Source: Harmothoe impar (lineage: Eukaryota > Annelida > Polychaeta > Phyllodocida > Polynoidae). From it: DNA of 64,000 nt. The notes below the pieces were generated by a model. It searched no databases and was not told the DNA's origin. It was given only the letters and a program-made list of their open reading frames with translations. The stretch covers positions 48,924,898 through 48,988,897 of the forward strand of contig OX381705.1 of NCBI GenBank assembly GCA_947462335.1, given 5' to 3'. The position numbers and the translations under genes are program-made. Below are positions 37,352 to 49,523 of this stretch, one piece after another (within the stretch, counting starts at the first letter, position 1; each line of letters begins with the position of its first letter).

Positions 37352-40311
37352 CTTGTACAGACTTAGAGCTCAAAAACATATAGCTAATGCGGTGCAACAT
37401 GTATTCCTATAAGAAAGTATTGGTGATCAAACTAGAGAGTAATATCCCTTTGTTAGGGCCCAAGGGTGGATCCAGCGGGGTGGGGGGTCCGGGGAATCCC
37501 GCCTTTTGGGGGGAGGGGATCTACTTGTTCTAATGATATTTGATCCTACCGACTGGGGCTCGACGCTTCTATAGTTTCTTTGGATGTCCTCGCTTTTCAA
37601 ATTCCTGAGTCCGCCCTTGTGTTATACTGATTATTGCTGATTTAATTTCAAACAAATGAAATAAGTGACCTGGCCATCTTAAAAGAACACATAAGAAACG
37701 TTATCAACGAACACGGAAAGGCCACATTATAAAGTGACAAAGCAATAGTGAACATGAATTCAATTCCATTTTGCGTTACACTCTGTAACACTATATTACC
37801 CGCGCTGATTAGCCTTATTTCCAGGGCAGTCATAACCATAAACATTTGAGACATTATTGTTCGAGGCTATCGCGAAGACAATTGAACGTTCCCTGCTCGA
37901 CTTTGCAGGAATACAGATGTAGAGTCTAATAATAATAATATGGAAATACGAGCGGGTGTTGAATAGAAAACTTACAAGTGGATGCATTCTATAAAAATCC
38001 GGAAATAATGGAAACAGGAATGAGACAGGCAGACAATCAGGCTGGGCATGAAACAAAGGAGGGGATTACCAGGAAGTGTGGCAGAAGAAATATGTATAGG
38101 GTGTCTCTGGCAGGAAGAAGTAGTATATGGGAGGGGGATATGCAGCAGGCATAGGTAGACCAAGCATGAAAGATGGGTGAAAGTAGTCAAAACTGACAGA
38201 GGCAGGGAGGTTCAGATGAATTAGTGAGGTAGGGCATGATTGGAAAGACTCTGTCCTTTATAATAACTCATGGTTATTGCTCCAACACTCCCCCTCCCAA
38301 ACCCAAAGTCAATTACCGGAGGAAGTACTTGAGACTCCCACTGCTTCGTTCTGAGCGTGGATTAAGGGGGCACTACAGTAATTCTTGTGGTCTCATTTCT
38401 CTGATTGAAACCCCTCTCATTGTATTGGCAGCTAATTAGTTCCCCCTCCCCGAGAGTGTTGACAAATGGAAATGGCAATAAATTGGTGATGTGACGCCTC
38501 GGGTTTCCTTAAGGTAACCGTGAAGAAGATTTGAATGCTTATGAACGAGGGCAGTTCTGGTGCATATTCTAATATTTATACGGTTGTCTCTCCTAGTTAT
38601 ATTTCTACTATTTGTAACGGAAATTAACCTAGAACTATAACGCTGGCCCTCTCCAGAAAAGATGGTTAAAATGCATGCATAGCATTTTTAAAATGCTTAA
38701 GCTTGCACATTAGAGAGAGTAGGTACATCGGCCTGCTTTGCATATTATGTAGATGATCAAAGAAGCTCGTACAGTTGGTCTAGATCTACTAAAGAGTAAG
38801 TTTACAAATGTACAGTTTACTACGCTGAGAAAGCCTCTCCAAAATTGTTTAACGTTGCACACTCATGCCTGTGATATTCTTACACAAATCTACTACCGGC
38901 TGACTTTGAGTTTCATTAGTGGAAGTCCCTCTCCCCTCAATTCCCACATGACTTGGACCAAGTGAAGAAGTATTTTCTTGTGATGCTAATCTCCTAGACC
39001 AATATATCTACTCTTGGAATTGGCTCTGAGCGTAGACGTTGGCTTAAAATAACTACTAATAGGGGGAGGGGCCCGGGGTTCACTGCTGCAAACACGGGAA
39101 GAATAATTATGCGGTACATGAGAGGATATTATCTGGAATATTATATGGATCTGCCTTTAACCATCGATATCTTAACCTCTGTTAACATTTATTTACATTT
39201 ACTCCCTTTACCACAAATACTCTAATGTGTTTATCCTTCCATTTTCTTCTCTTTCATCTAAAATAGTGTCGCCCATACCTATAATCCTCCCGTGCGCATT
39301 GGCTACCACATTTTGGGATTTTGTGTAACTTACACTGTAAGTAATATAGATGGAATACAAATGATATATGGCAATGTCTATAAAGATTAGGAAATGACAC
39401 TCATCAGAGCTGATTTTTGGTGCCAACCTTTACAATTTATCATGGTATCTAGAGAGTACACTTGATCTTGAGATAACATACATGTCTTACACGATAACTC
39501 CCTAATCCTATGTTATGCAATTTACACGCAGTCGGGTTATAACCTGATTTCATAATGTGATTTTCTAGAATCAATCTAGAGTTTAAAATATTTCTTTTCA
39601 ATCAGTACTGTTGCATATCAAAGCTTGCGATGTGATAATGTGTAATGCCCATACACACACGCACCTTGTAATCCTGAACGATCACACAGAGCTGTTTAAT
39701 CAATTCCCCCAATGTTTAAAACACAATAATTCAAACAACAGGAGGTTAAGGTATACTGAGACTATAGCCTTACCGGACCTCTGCGAGCGCATGATTCGTG
39801 GGGATGTCCCATGTTTATGTGAGGGGACTTCCCTAATCTATTTAGCTTCAAACTGAGAAAGAAAACCCACTAAAAGGTGAAATCCGGTACTCAGTCTAGA
39901 TCATCACTTCCGCTAAAAGAAGTGCAGGCGGGTTATGCACGAGCTACACTGTAAATGGTTAACCAGAAAATACCATCGATCTCTCTACTGTAAATTTACA
40001 GCATATTCTACTACTCATGCAGTAGGACAATAAATTGTATAAGTATACAGTAACTGCTACTGCTGATCTACACTGACTATTAACAGTGCAGGTACGGCAG
40101 GGGTGCGAACGTTCCAATTACGTGTGACCTAAGCTTCGGTAACCGTCATCCCTTCCAGATTTATCTGAGTTTTTACTATCTACCTTTTGTGTATTCGAGT
40201 CCTGAATCCGTAAAATGGGATACTAAATCCCCTGAAACATTATGAACATGTTGCAGATTACTCCAAGGTTCTACCAAGGTAGCCAGTAAAACTCGACAAG
40301 TGCATCTTTTA
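37352..40311. other. Intronic sequence without recognised genes
   Basis: No exon, element or repeat pair recognised in this stretch. Confidence 0.45.
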
Positions 40312-40550
40312 GGGTAGATTCAGCTGGAGTCGGACACATATAATCATATATTGAGACGGACACTTGATGTTTTGGTTATTCAAGCGTACTAAGCTCTTTC
40401 TTTATGGAAAATTGTAAGGTTTAATTTTAAGTGTTATTCTTTCGAAAAAAAATACAAAAATACTAGAAGTCGTAGTCTACATGAATAACCTAAGATTTCA
40501 CTGTCCGTCTCAGGGCACCGGTATGTGTCCGACTAATGGTGAATATACCC
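40312..40550. mobile_element. TA-flanked MITE (GGGTAGATTCA ends), copy 1
   Basis: Flanked by TA on both sides (40310-40311, 40551-40552). The ends gggtagattcagctggagtc (then ggacacat) and tatgtgtccgac...ggtgaatataccc are inverted repeats of about 30 bp. A second inner inverted pair (gagacggacact / tgtccgtctc) lies inside. TA duplication suggests a Tc1/mariner-type transposase in trans. Copy 2 is at 45663-45888. Confidence 0.82.
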
Positions 40551-40552
40551 TA

Positions 40553-42263
40553 AGCCATTAATGGTGTGATATGGCAGATCGTGTGTATATTTCCACATCT
40601 CTATCAAACCCAATAGACGGCTCTTTTCCCTTCGCCAACAACATAAACTGTTCTGTGCAGAAATCTAATCAAAAGCCCAAGCACATTACGCATGATAAGA
40701 AGTAACGATACCACGGCCTGTGAAGTATAACCTCTGTAAAAGGGGTCACCTTGATCACTATCAGGCATAATGGAACGGAGGTCCAGGGGACACGATATTT
40801 TGTTATAAAGTTAATAAAAGCCATGCTGCTCTATCAAATGACTAAACCGGATAGGCCTGCATCTCTATAGTTTAGTTTGTGAAATCCCGCTTTGTTATGG
40901 GAGATGACGTTAGTGGAAGTCATGTCTGAGTAACAGAATGTGGTATAAAAGCTCCCTTTACTCTCCAATTCTCAAACATATCATATTACTAATACAGTCC
41001 AGTTCGTGTATATCGGGCTGTACCATATTCAGGTGTATGGGACATGATACCAGCGTCCCATCTCAGCGTTCCTTTGCATACTAATGAGGTATATAGATAC
41101 CCGGATGTAAGCTTCTTGAATCCACTATAAAATCCCTTCGCCGTGAAATGTGATGGACGGCCGAGGCACCAAGCTCGGATTACTCCATGTAATCGTGTAA
41201 TTTTGAGGGGAGGGGCTAGTGATTTGTAACACTACCTGATAGCTCCTACATATTGAGCTATAGGGGAAGAATGATTTACTTCAGGAGAGGAGATTGCATG
41301 GGCAGTCATTTCCTGCGAAGTGTATAGTGGGGAGGGTTGTATATAAATAGTTAAGGATCCCCCCGGGAGCCACTCCACTCACCTCTTCTGGTTTCGTAGT
41401 ATATTGGAGATAAAAACAAAAAGGTGAGGTTCGCATATACCGTTGGGTGGTATTAGTTATCCTTTGGGTAAATAGTAATACCTAAGATTAGGTGTACATC
41501 GTATGTGATTACTTTAGGTCAACATCCAGGAACTGTACTGTATGTTCTTATTGCAGGTATATTTCTGTTATTTATAATTGTCATTATATCAGCATCCAGA
41601 CAAAGACTAGTATTCAGTCTGCATTCTACATTTAGCTGGCGTACCTACTACCTACATTATGTATTGGTACCTCCGTCTTTTTAGTAGATAGTTCATCTCT
41701 GTATAAAACATAGGCCTATACATACATTCCTACCTGACAGTCTGGATGGGACAGATATGTGGCAAAAACTATGCTTTATATCACTGTAACAGGTACAATC
41801 TATGTTGAGCTGTGATTCCAGTATGGGCAGCCCCAGGGCTTACCAAAACATGGAGTTCCTAAAAGTCACATTCCTATATGTATTTACATGTCTATCAGGG
41901 ATTCATGTATACTCTGACTATGTCAGGAACTGTCAACCATGTTGCTGGACCACCACACCGCCTCTAGTGGCAGGCCTGGCAACCTGTGCCAACACCTTGT
42001 ACATGTATAGTGTTTGTTCACATATCACGGAAATCAAATAAAAGTCCTGGCCTTGGCTGACTGTGAAGCCAGCCTGTGTATGGGGGAAAGTGTATTTAAA
42101 AGAACGTGTCATATAGTACTTTTTCTATTTGTAGTATGATTTATAATGGGGATCAGAATGGCAGATAGACAAACCATTTCCTTATCCGCTGGACATCCAG
42201 GCAGTCACGCAAAGAGAAGCATTACACCATTATTATCATCCTTAGATGCTACGATCTTACACG
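40553..42263. other. Intronic sequence without recognised genes
   Basis: No exon or element recognised. A short open frame at 41802-42041 has no motif. Confidence 0.45.
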
Positions 42264-43732
42264 TATACACTGAAAACCCAGAGCAAGGAGCCTAGTCATT
42301 ATGACGACGTAGGTAGTCATAATGAATAATGGCAGATGGAGTGGAGAATGGTGTATGAATATAGTCTCTAATTAGTTCACTTCTTAATGAGAGGCATCCT
42401 TTTCACATATTTGGTGTAGTCTTGACTGAACTAAGTAGCATTACTTGTTATAAATAAGTTGCCAATGGGTGAGAATGATTGCCCCAAAGGTATAGAGACC
42501 ACTCTGCTCCCTGTCACCACACAGAAAAAATCCAGAGTTGGCAAACCTGGCACTGCCTTGTCAATTTGACAAGGAGAGGGGCTGGCAAGCAAACCTCTTC
42601 AGTAAGAAGACCCATCTAGAGCTACCTGGCATATGCCAGCCCTAAACTTGTCTAGAAGTGATTCATCATTCTCCCTGCAGGTGGCCATTACCTAGCATAA
42701 ATATGTACCCTTGGGAACAAATTGATGAATTCCTATGTTGATATAATACTGAGTATTACAATACATATATGTCAATATGGAGGATTATGTGAAGTATCTA
42801 GGAAAAAAGTAAGATAATGTAACGAATGCATACTTTTGACAACATTAAAAAAATAGAGCACATGTGTAGAAGGAAGACACCTCTTTTGTGTCTTTCACCA
42901 GGGCACAAGTAGGTGCATGCACCTTATATTGGTATTATACACACACAAGCCTACAGTCCATTGCTGGAGAGTAGCCTATTCTCAGTAAAGACTTGGTGAT
43001 ACATTATGTGGATCCTTGGTGACACTAGTGTATTAAATCTCACTTCTATATGTGGTCATGTATTTAAACAAATTGATAAAATAATCTTGTCATCTGGAAC
43101 CAGACCAAACTCATACATTTGAAACCCTAGACCTACCACCATTATGCAATGATGAGCCCCAGCTGTGGCTATTCTAGGCCTGCATCAACTATCTTAGTTT
43201 GACGACCTTGACAAGTCTAGGGTCGTCTTGTGGGATGGTAACCTGGCAGGTTGTCAATTTGACGAGTTGAAGCTAGTTGATTCTATGCTGTTCACTTAGA
43301 AGACCCTAGGGTCGTCCTGTAAGACGACCTTACAGACTCCAGAGCTGTCCAGAGTTTTTCAGTGCAGTGTATATCTCATGACAGATATAGTTATGCAGAT
43401 ATTAAAACCAGGTGGCAGTAGCGTGCCATAGGTAGCAAGTGAGGAATAGAATTATGTGGCATAGGGTAGTCATTGGGACAACCTAGGACTTGAGAGTTGT
43501 CATTACTGATGACTTTAGGTCTTCAAATGGACAATACTTAAATTAACAACCTTAAGGTAGTCATTCTGACTACCCAATTATTGTGACTACCTAAGGTCGT
43601 CATTATGACAACTTTGGTCTGAATGGCTCAGATGGGTAGTCACAATGACGACCTAAGGTGGTCATTTTGACTACCTAAAGTTGTCAGTTTTGGCATTGTC
43701 AAAATGACGACCCTTAGATTTTCAGTGTATAT
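42264..43732. mobile_element. Outer element of a nested pair (TATACACTGAAAA ends)
   Basis: Left end tatacactgaaaaccc... and right end ...gattttcagtgtata are inverted repeats. Both flanks carry many units of the type GACGACCTAAGGT and GTCATTNTGAC. No coding sequence was seen. The stretch 42519-43368 looks like a second element of the same kind inside it. Confidence 0.6.
42519..43368. mobile_element. Inner element of the nested pair (CACWGAAAAA ends)
   Basis: Left end acagaaaaaatccagagttg and right end ccagagtttttcagtgcagt are inverted. It carries GTCAATTTGAC palindromes (42559, 43256) and CTAGGGTCGTC units. Elements with CACTGAAAAA ends and GTCNNNNTGAC content occur in other invertebrates by my recollection, not checked. 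Confidence 0.5.
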
Positions 43733-44280
43733 TAATATCATGCAAACTAATGTGTAACCCGCTTGGGATCTGGAGCTTTATTCCTAAAGAAAAGAAAGAG
43801 AATATTACTATTAAATAGGCCCTACATATTCTTTAAAGCATGAGAAGCAATATTTTAAACTGTCAACCTGACCACAATCTGTTGACATGATGTGACATCT
43901 AATATGGTTTACTCATCCTTTTTTTATTGCGTACACGCTTTGAAACATTATTTCATTGAATCCCCAACACCCCCCCCCCCCATGTGCCTCTAACTCATCA
44001 CAGCATAATATGGTACCATATCCCCATGATAAACCAATACACACACGTTGTGTTATATATACGTTATAGATATATGGATGGAAAAAACTGTGTTAGGCTG
44101 GGACCAGAATTCCTGGAAGGTCTGGTTCAGAGTCAGTCCACACAGTAGGTGCACTCCATATATGGCACCGCCCATTCTATGACGTGCCTGCTACCCCACG
44201 TGAGGAGAATGGTCATATCAAATAGTATTGTCCTTCGGTATTCAGATATCTGGTTTCAATTAACTAAGACAATTAGAGCT
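43733..44280. other. Intronic sequence without recognised genes
   Basis: Contains a poly-C run at about 43970-43981; nothing else recognised. Confidence 0.5.
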
Positions 44281-44527
44281 AAGGCAAAAAAAAAGGTATG
44301 TTTCAGGTAACATGGGAAGAAAGACTAGGGTCGGTAGGTAGGATTTTAAAAAATATTAATTTTAACATGAAAGTACTAGCCATCCTCCGTGAAAATCGAA
44401 AAAATGACCCAAAAATGTAAAAATATGAAATGTTCTTCAAAATTGCACAAAAAAACGTAGGGTCGGCCCTGTTTTGCTAGGGGACGGCCGGGTGATCTGA
44501 AACAAACCTTTTTTTTTTAATTTGGCC
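44281..44527. mobile_element. MITE with GGCCAAA-type ends, copy 2
   Basis: Left end aaggcaaaaaaaaaggtatg (then tttcaggtaacatgg) and right end gatctgaaacaaacc, poly-T, aatttggcc mirror the element at 25149-25430. Shared interior words include agggtcgg/ggtcgg and gacggccgggt. Confidence 0.62.
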
Positions 44528-44937
44528 TAACCAAGTCCTATCATTCCTTGGGAATTATGCAGCAGTACACCTGTGTAATGGACCTCTACTGCAGTTACTC
44601 ACGGTAAGGGCTCATCCCTGCCTCATATCATATCACTACATACTGTATGTAGGTTCAGCCAGACTCTCTCTAGGCCTATGTCGGCAATCTTCCTCCTCAA
44701 GATATACATATAATTTCAAAGGCAATAAGGAAATGGTGAGATCTTCCTAATGTGTATCCAGATGATTATTGTGATCATTTAATTAACGCCATGATACATA
44801 TATGCAATTATCGGGTAATTATTGTGGGACCGGATAAAGGCGTGGCTGGGTCATAAGCAGTTACTCTATAATACTGTAGCTGTTGGCTATTCTAAAATAG
44901 GCATCGGCTATGAAAAACTCCAGATTCGAAAATAGGT

Positions 44938-45656
44938 TGTTCAGAAATTACATTTTATTCATTCTGACATACGGTTGTAATCATACAGTCGGATAGTAAC
45001 AATCAAATATGCTTCTGAACACCAGTGGTCATATGAACATACAGGAGGTATACGCTCACAGTCTAGTACATAATTCCTGAGATCCAAGGCTCTCTTCCAT
45101 CTTGGTCGACTCCATCTGGACCAGACTCCACAGAGGGAGTTCTGTGCCCGGAGTTGTTCACCAGTGTGTCTATCTCCTCTAGTTCCCCCAGAGGGTGGAA
45201 CAGAGAAAGACGCAGGGTGACCAAGTTGGAAGCAGCAGCAGGACTAGGCCAAAAAGGTACAACAGAGTTCGGGGAATCTCTGTTGTGGAGCAGTCAGGCT
45301 GGCCGAAGTGCACAGCAAGACTGGGTCCTCGATTAGCAGAACCTCAGGTCTTATATACTGATCCTTATGTAATTCTCTCCATTACTCGTAAACACTTGAG
45401 TTCCCGAGGAACTCCGGGTAACCATGCACCGGTGCATCCGGGCCGACACGGTACCCGGGATACGTCGGGTGACACGTGGCGGTCATGGCTCAATGCACAT
45501 TACCAGGTCGCGCTCCACCAATCCTCATGTGCAGGCTTATGTAACCACATACCCGGCACTAGACAGGAGTGTGGCCTGGATACACGGCAACACACATACT
45601 CAATATAACCCAAACTGGTTCTATAGAAATAGTACAGCGGCGTCCCACTACACTAC
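44938..45656 (-). mobile_element. Probable solo LTR, Gypsy-like
   Basis: On the minus strand the segment starts TGTAGTGTAGTGGGACGCC and ends AATTTCTGAACA, fitting TG...CA termini, and TGTAGTGGGACGCC-type starts are common among Gypsy-type LTRs. It has a CG-rich promoter-like stretch (45400-45600), a TATA box (agtatataagac, about 45350) and AATAAA at 44959-44954. The AATAAA lies unusually close to the end, and no matching 5-bp target duplication was found. The alternative is a terminal exon plus 3' UTR: a frame of about 75 codons ending ...REPWISGIMY is open on the same strand. Confidence 0.42.
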
Positions 45657-45662
45657 ATATTA

Positions 45663-45888
45663 TGGTAGATTCACCATGAGTCGGACACATACCTTGAGCA
45701 GGGCACCTAAATATGTGCTTATTCAAGCTTTTCAATCCCCCTTATGTGAATAATATTACAAGTTCGCGATAATCTCCTGAATAAGGAACTACATGTACTG
45801 AGGGTCTTACCATGCATCGATAATCTACGTATTCGAGTGTCCGACTCAGGGAATATGTCTCCGACTCATGGACCTGGTGAATGTACCC
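45663..45888. mobile_element. TA-flanked MITE, copy 2
   Basis: Flanked by TA (45661-45662 and 45889-45890). The ends tggtagattcaccatgagtc and ggtgaatgtaccc match copy 1 at 40312-40550, as do the inner cggacacatac/gtgtccgactc words. It begins directly after the probable LTR. Confidence 0.8.
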
Positions 45889-46919
45889 TATAGAGTTCCA
45901 GTGCTGTGACCCACACACTTCTCCCACGTACATTCTACAGTGCCCACTTGCCAAATATGCTCACTCACCAGTCGGCATGTGTGATGGTTTGCATTGGTCT
46001 TCAGTTTGTGACAAGGTAGGCGGGTCTACGTGACAATTCGGTGATACCATGAGGTGAGCTGACCAACTCTCCTTCACACCTGACATGACCACACCTATAT
46101 ACCTAGGTTATGGAGCACTAATATAGTAGGAGAACTCTCATGTAGAGCTCAGGGGGATATCTATATCATCAATTGTTTGGTTGATAATGTGATATCAACT
46201 CAAAATAATGCTACAGAATGCGCAGGAGTATATGTAGAAGCTATTATATTATTTCCAAAATGGGATTTGTCTTCAACACACTATGGCATATTTTCACGCC
46301 ATTCCTATCATGATACTCGACATAACAACAGTGAATAAATATAATGAATGCACTTTGCAATGATAGCTATACTCAATAGGTATACATAATAGTCTAGGTA
46401 AAAACAATAATTCCTCCACAGAGGAATTTAAAACCACATAGAAAAGACCTTGTCTGTGTTACCTCTAATGAAGTTCTTGTTCCAAAGGGAAAACACACAG
46501 AGGGCGTGGGAGTATACAGAGTCCCTTGGCACTGCTCTATTGTTCATAGGGGAAATGTTAAGGGCTTGGCAGGGACGTGTAGGAGATGGGGCCACACAGG
46601 AGGAGGGGTGAGGTGAGTGGCAGAGGAGGGAGAGAGGGGGGGCTGGGAGGGGGGGGGGGTTGAAAGGACCAATGAGGTGCGAATGGGAGGTCCTAGTTGC
46701 GCGCAGGATTTCCGCAAAGGAAAGGGCAGAGGTGGAAAGGCGCAGTGCGGAAATGGAACTGCCCCTAAAAGGGGGAAGGAGGGAATAAAAGGAAAATAAA
46801 AGGGCATCAGGCAATCCATTGAATGGCTAGGCTAATGTGAGGAGGGCTTAAAAATCTGGGGGATGGAGCCAGAAGGTGTATGTGTCTGGGGTAATATGTA
46901 TTAACTATGGTACAGGTGA
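45889..46919. other. Intronic sequence; one G-rich tract
   Basis: A purine-rich tract with long G-runs at 46628-46660 is G-quadruplex-prone. No exon or element recognised. Confidence 0.5.
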
Positions 46920-47010
46920 GCCACTGTATGCGTTGTCCAAGGCACCAGCCAAGGATGCCATTGTCCAAGGAGAATAAAACTTCTACCAGCAGCCAACTGT
47001 GGTATAAATA
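46920..47010 (-). repeat. Dispersed repeat, copy 3 of 3 (partial, inverted)
   Basis: The minus strand reads acagttggctg..., then ccttggacaatggcatcctt and ggctggtgcc, matching the second half of 24803-25030 with an internal deletion. Confidence 0.55.
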
Positions 47011-48600
47011 GATGTATTGGCTGGTGATATAGCGGGGATGTTTACAAGTGTATTTGATCTTCCACATCTCGTGATGCAAACCATTCTACCAGTTCATTTT
47101 CATTGATCTGACAAGGTTCATTAACCGACGACACCTCTTGTGTATTCAGGCCAGCACCTGTTAAAGTTAAAGGGTATGGTGTTCGCATACGGTACCTGGT
47201 GGCCAAAAAGGAATTACCTAAATTCATGATAAAAGCATAGAACTCACAAGGAAATATCTGAGTATTTCCCCAACATTTTTAATCTGACCAATGAAGCACT
47301 TCATTTCACTATAAAAAAGTATCTCATCGGGCATGGTTCCTACGACTATAACTATTTTTTACGGATTGGTTATGTTACAGATAATCTCCTCTAAACATCC
47401 TAGAAGTTTGGTCCACATGTTGATTATGAATCTTCAGGAATATGATTTCCCCCACGGACGACCATAATTATAATTATAGATAAGGATTTTGCATAATTGG
47501 TATTGTTGAATTTATGAATACAAAGTAGAAACTGGTTGAACGGAAATCTGTCATAATCTATTCATTCAATAATCCTTTTAAAAAACTAATAGGAAAAGTT
47601 AAATATATCAAACGCAGCTATATAGAGAGAAACACACCTACAAATCGCCGCGGTTCTACACTGAGATAACCAAACTTCATTTTTCTTCCCGATAACACCC
47701 CATATATCACCGCCCCTCACAACCGTCACTGACACACCTATTTCCTGAGGGTAACGAGATGGAATGGAATCAGAATCCATTTCCATGCCCTTAATTGTAG
47801 GTGGGTCCAAGTCTCAGATGTGGAGTCATGAGTGTTGTGGGGGGTATTGTAATGGGTTCTCACAGTGGGCGGAAATTGTGGCGGCCATATCACCAATCAT
47901 CCTCTTGTGAAAGGCATTGGTGTATACGTAACAGGTTCCTGAGTGTAATTACATTGGCTGCAGCCATGAGTTAAAGCTGCGTTTCTTTATTTCTTTGGGA
48001 ATCAGAGTTCATAATGCATACATGTGTAGATATTGCATATAGACATGGACCCTGAAGCATGATACATAATTATAGGTATGTGCATCCATGTGGATTAACG
48101 ATCAATCCTTTAGCACTGAATACCTGCCATAAATTGCCTACATCACGCTAATTATAGTCATCTATAATTGGAGATGATAAAGGTATATTATACCGAGGTC
48201 TTTGTTTAACTATTTGTGATGTATCAATTCATCAACTGTCTTGACCTGCAATGCCCCAACTGTGCAGCACTAGCGAATTCATGCATCTCGACAATAATTT
48301 AGGGCAGAGCACATAAAACACTATGCAGTCCTCAAAGGGTTCATGTATTTGTATGTAGCTGTAAACAGAGTTAACGGAATGTCAAAAGAAGCACTGCCAC
48401 TGGAGCTTTAGGTATAGACGAGCCTTGATCAATAATAAAACACTCTTCAGCTTTAAATAACTGCCGGGATGGGGGCACTGGAGAAGCAGTCTTAAATAGC
48501 TGTTAGTGTGAGTGGTGGGGCACTGGAGGAGATGTTGATGTCACGTGGCCTGGTGTTTAAATAGAGACTTGGGGAGAGCTGATAACACCCTCTATTGGGC
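47011..48600. other. Intronic sequence without recognised genes
   Basis: No exon or element recognised. Confidence 0.45.
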
Positions 48601-48864
48601 TCCAGGGAGTGGTAGGTTCCATTACACTACACGAGGGGACACATGGAGCACAGGGTCCCAGAAATTGAACCTCTCCACAGAAGAAGTATAATATTACTAT
48701 GGTGCTGTCCTTCAAAAACGGACTGTATGTGATCCAGGGAGTGGTAGGTCCCATTACACTCGAAGAGGGGACACACGGAGCACAGGGTCCCAGAAATCTA
48801 ACCTCTTCACAGAAGAAGTATGATATTACTATGAGGTGGTCCTTCAAACATGGACTTATAAATG
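48601..48864. repeat. 132-bp tandem duplication, in frame
   Basis: Two copies (48601-48732, 48733-48864), each starting tccagggagtggtaggt and containing cacagggtcccagaaat and acagaagaagta. The period is 132 = 3 x 44, so a minus-strand frame (FLGPCAPCVPS units) stays open through both copies. No donor/acceptor pair or family supports coding. Confidence 0.9.
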
Positions 48865-49322
48865 TGAACAAGACACCCACTTGTTGCTTTTTAAACAGTA
48901 GGAGGTACGGTTTCACCAATATATAAATGGTGAACATGTAAAAGGGAAAAGTGTGTGAAGTAATAACCTCAGCTCCCGCCCCGATCCCACAGCCCGTTCT
49001 ATCTGAGGTGTTTTGGATGTGGAGTGTCACGGAGTTTGATATATTAGTATTAATATTAGGCAGTAGCAGGACCCCGGGAGCAGGAGCCAATAACCCATCC
49101 ATTTAGGATTTTTCTTATACTATCACGTCACTACAGAACCTTACCCTATAATATTTGGTCAAACATATATAATGTATATTAAACACTATGTGTTTGACCA
49201 TCCCGGGAGTATTCGTAGGATTATGAGTACAGGGGCAGAAGTAGAAAGACTTCTACACAAGGACAGAGCGGGACAGAGCTAAACAACCACTGATATACAT
49301 CGACTAGAAAGGAGACAGAGTC

Positions 49323-49523
49323 AAAAGGGAGTCCACGTTGCCTCCAAAACGAAGGGAGCCTGGGACCTTATGTGACCCCCTTAGTTGAGCCAGGCAGCTA
49401 TGAGACTTCTCTAGGTGACTCTCTTAGGTCAGCCAGGGGGTCGGTCACCTATAGGCTCCCTTAATCGTCCTGGGCTCTCTTTGAGAGGGGAGTCATTCTG
49501 GAGGCAACCTAGACTCCCCTTTC
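49323..49523. repeat. Foldback element (AAAGGGGAGTC ends)
   Basis: Left arm aaaagggagtccacgttgcc (then tcca) and right arm tggaggcaacctagactccc (then cttt) are inverted; a second inverted pair (gggagcct / aggctccc) and gtgaccccc / gggggtcggtcac lie further in. Non-coding. Confidence 0.78.

Noticed and set aside
42264..43732. CRISPR-like spacing of short repeats
   Set aside because: Units are variable, palindromic and in both orientations, without regular spacers; the genome is eukaryotic.
45195..45753. Two overlapping plus-strand frames of 137 and 109 codons
   Set aside because: Lie within the CG-rich part of the probable solo LTR and show no family motif.
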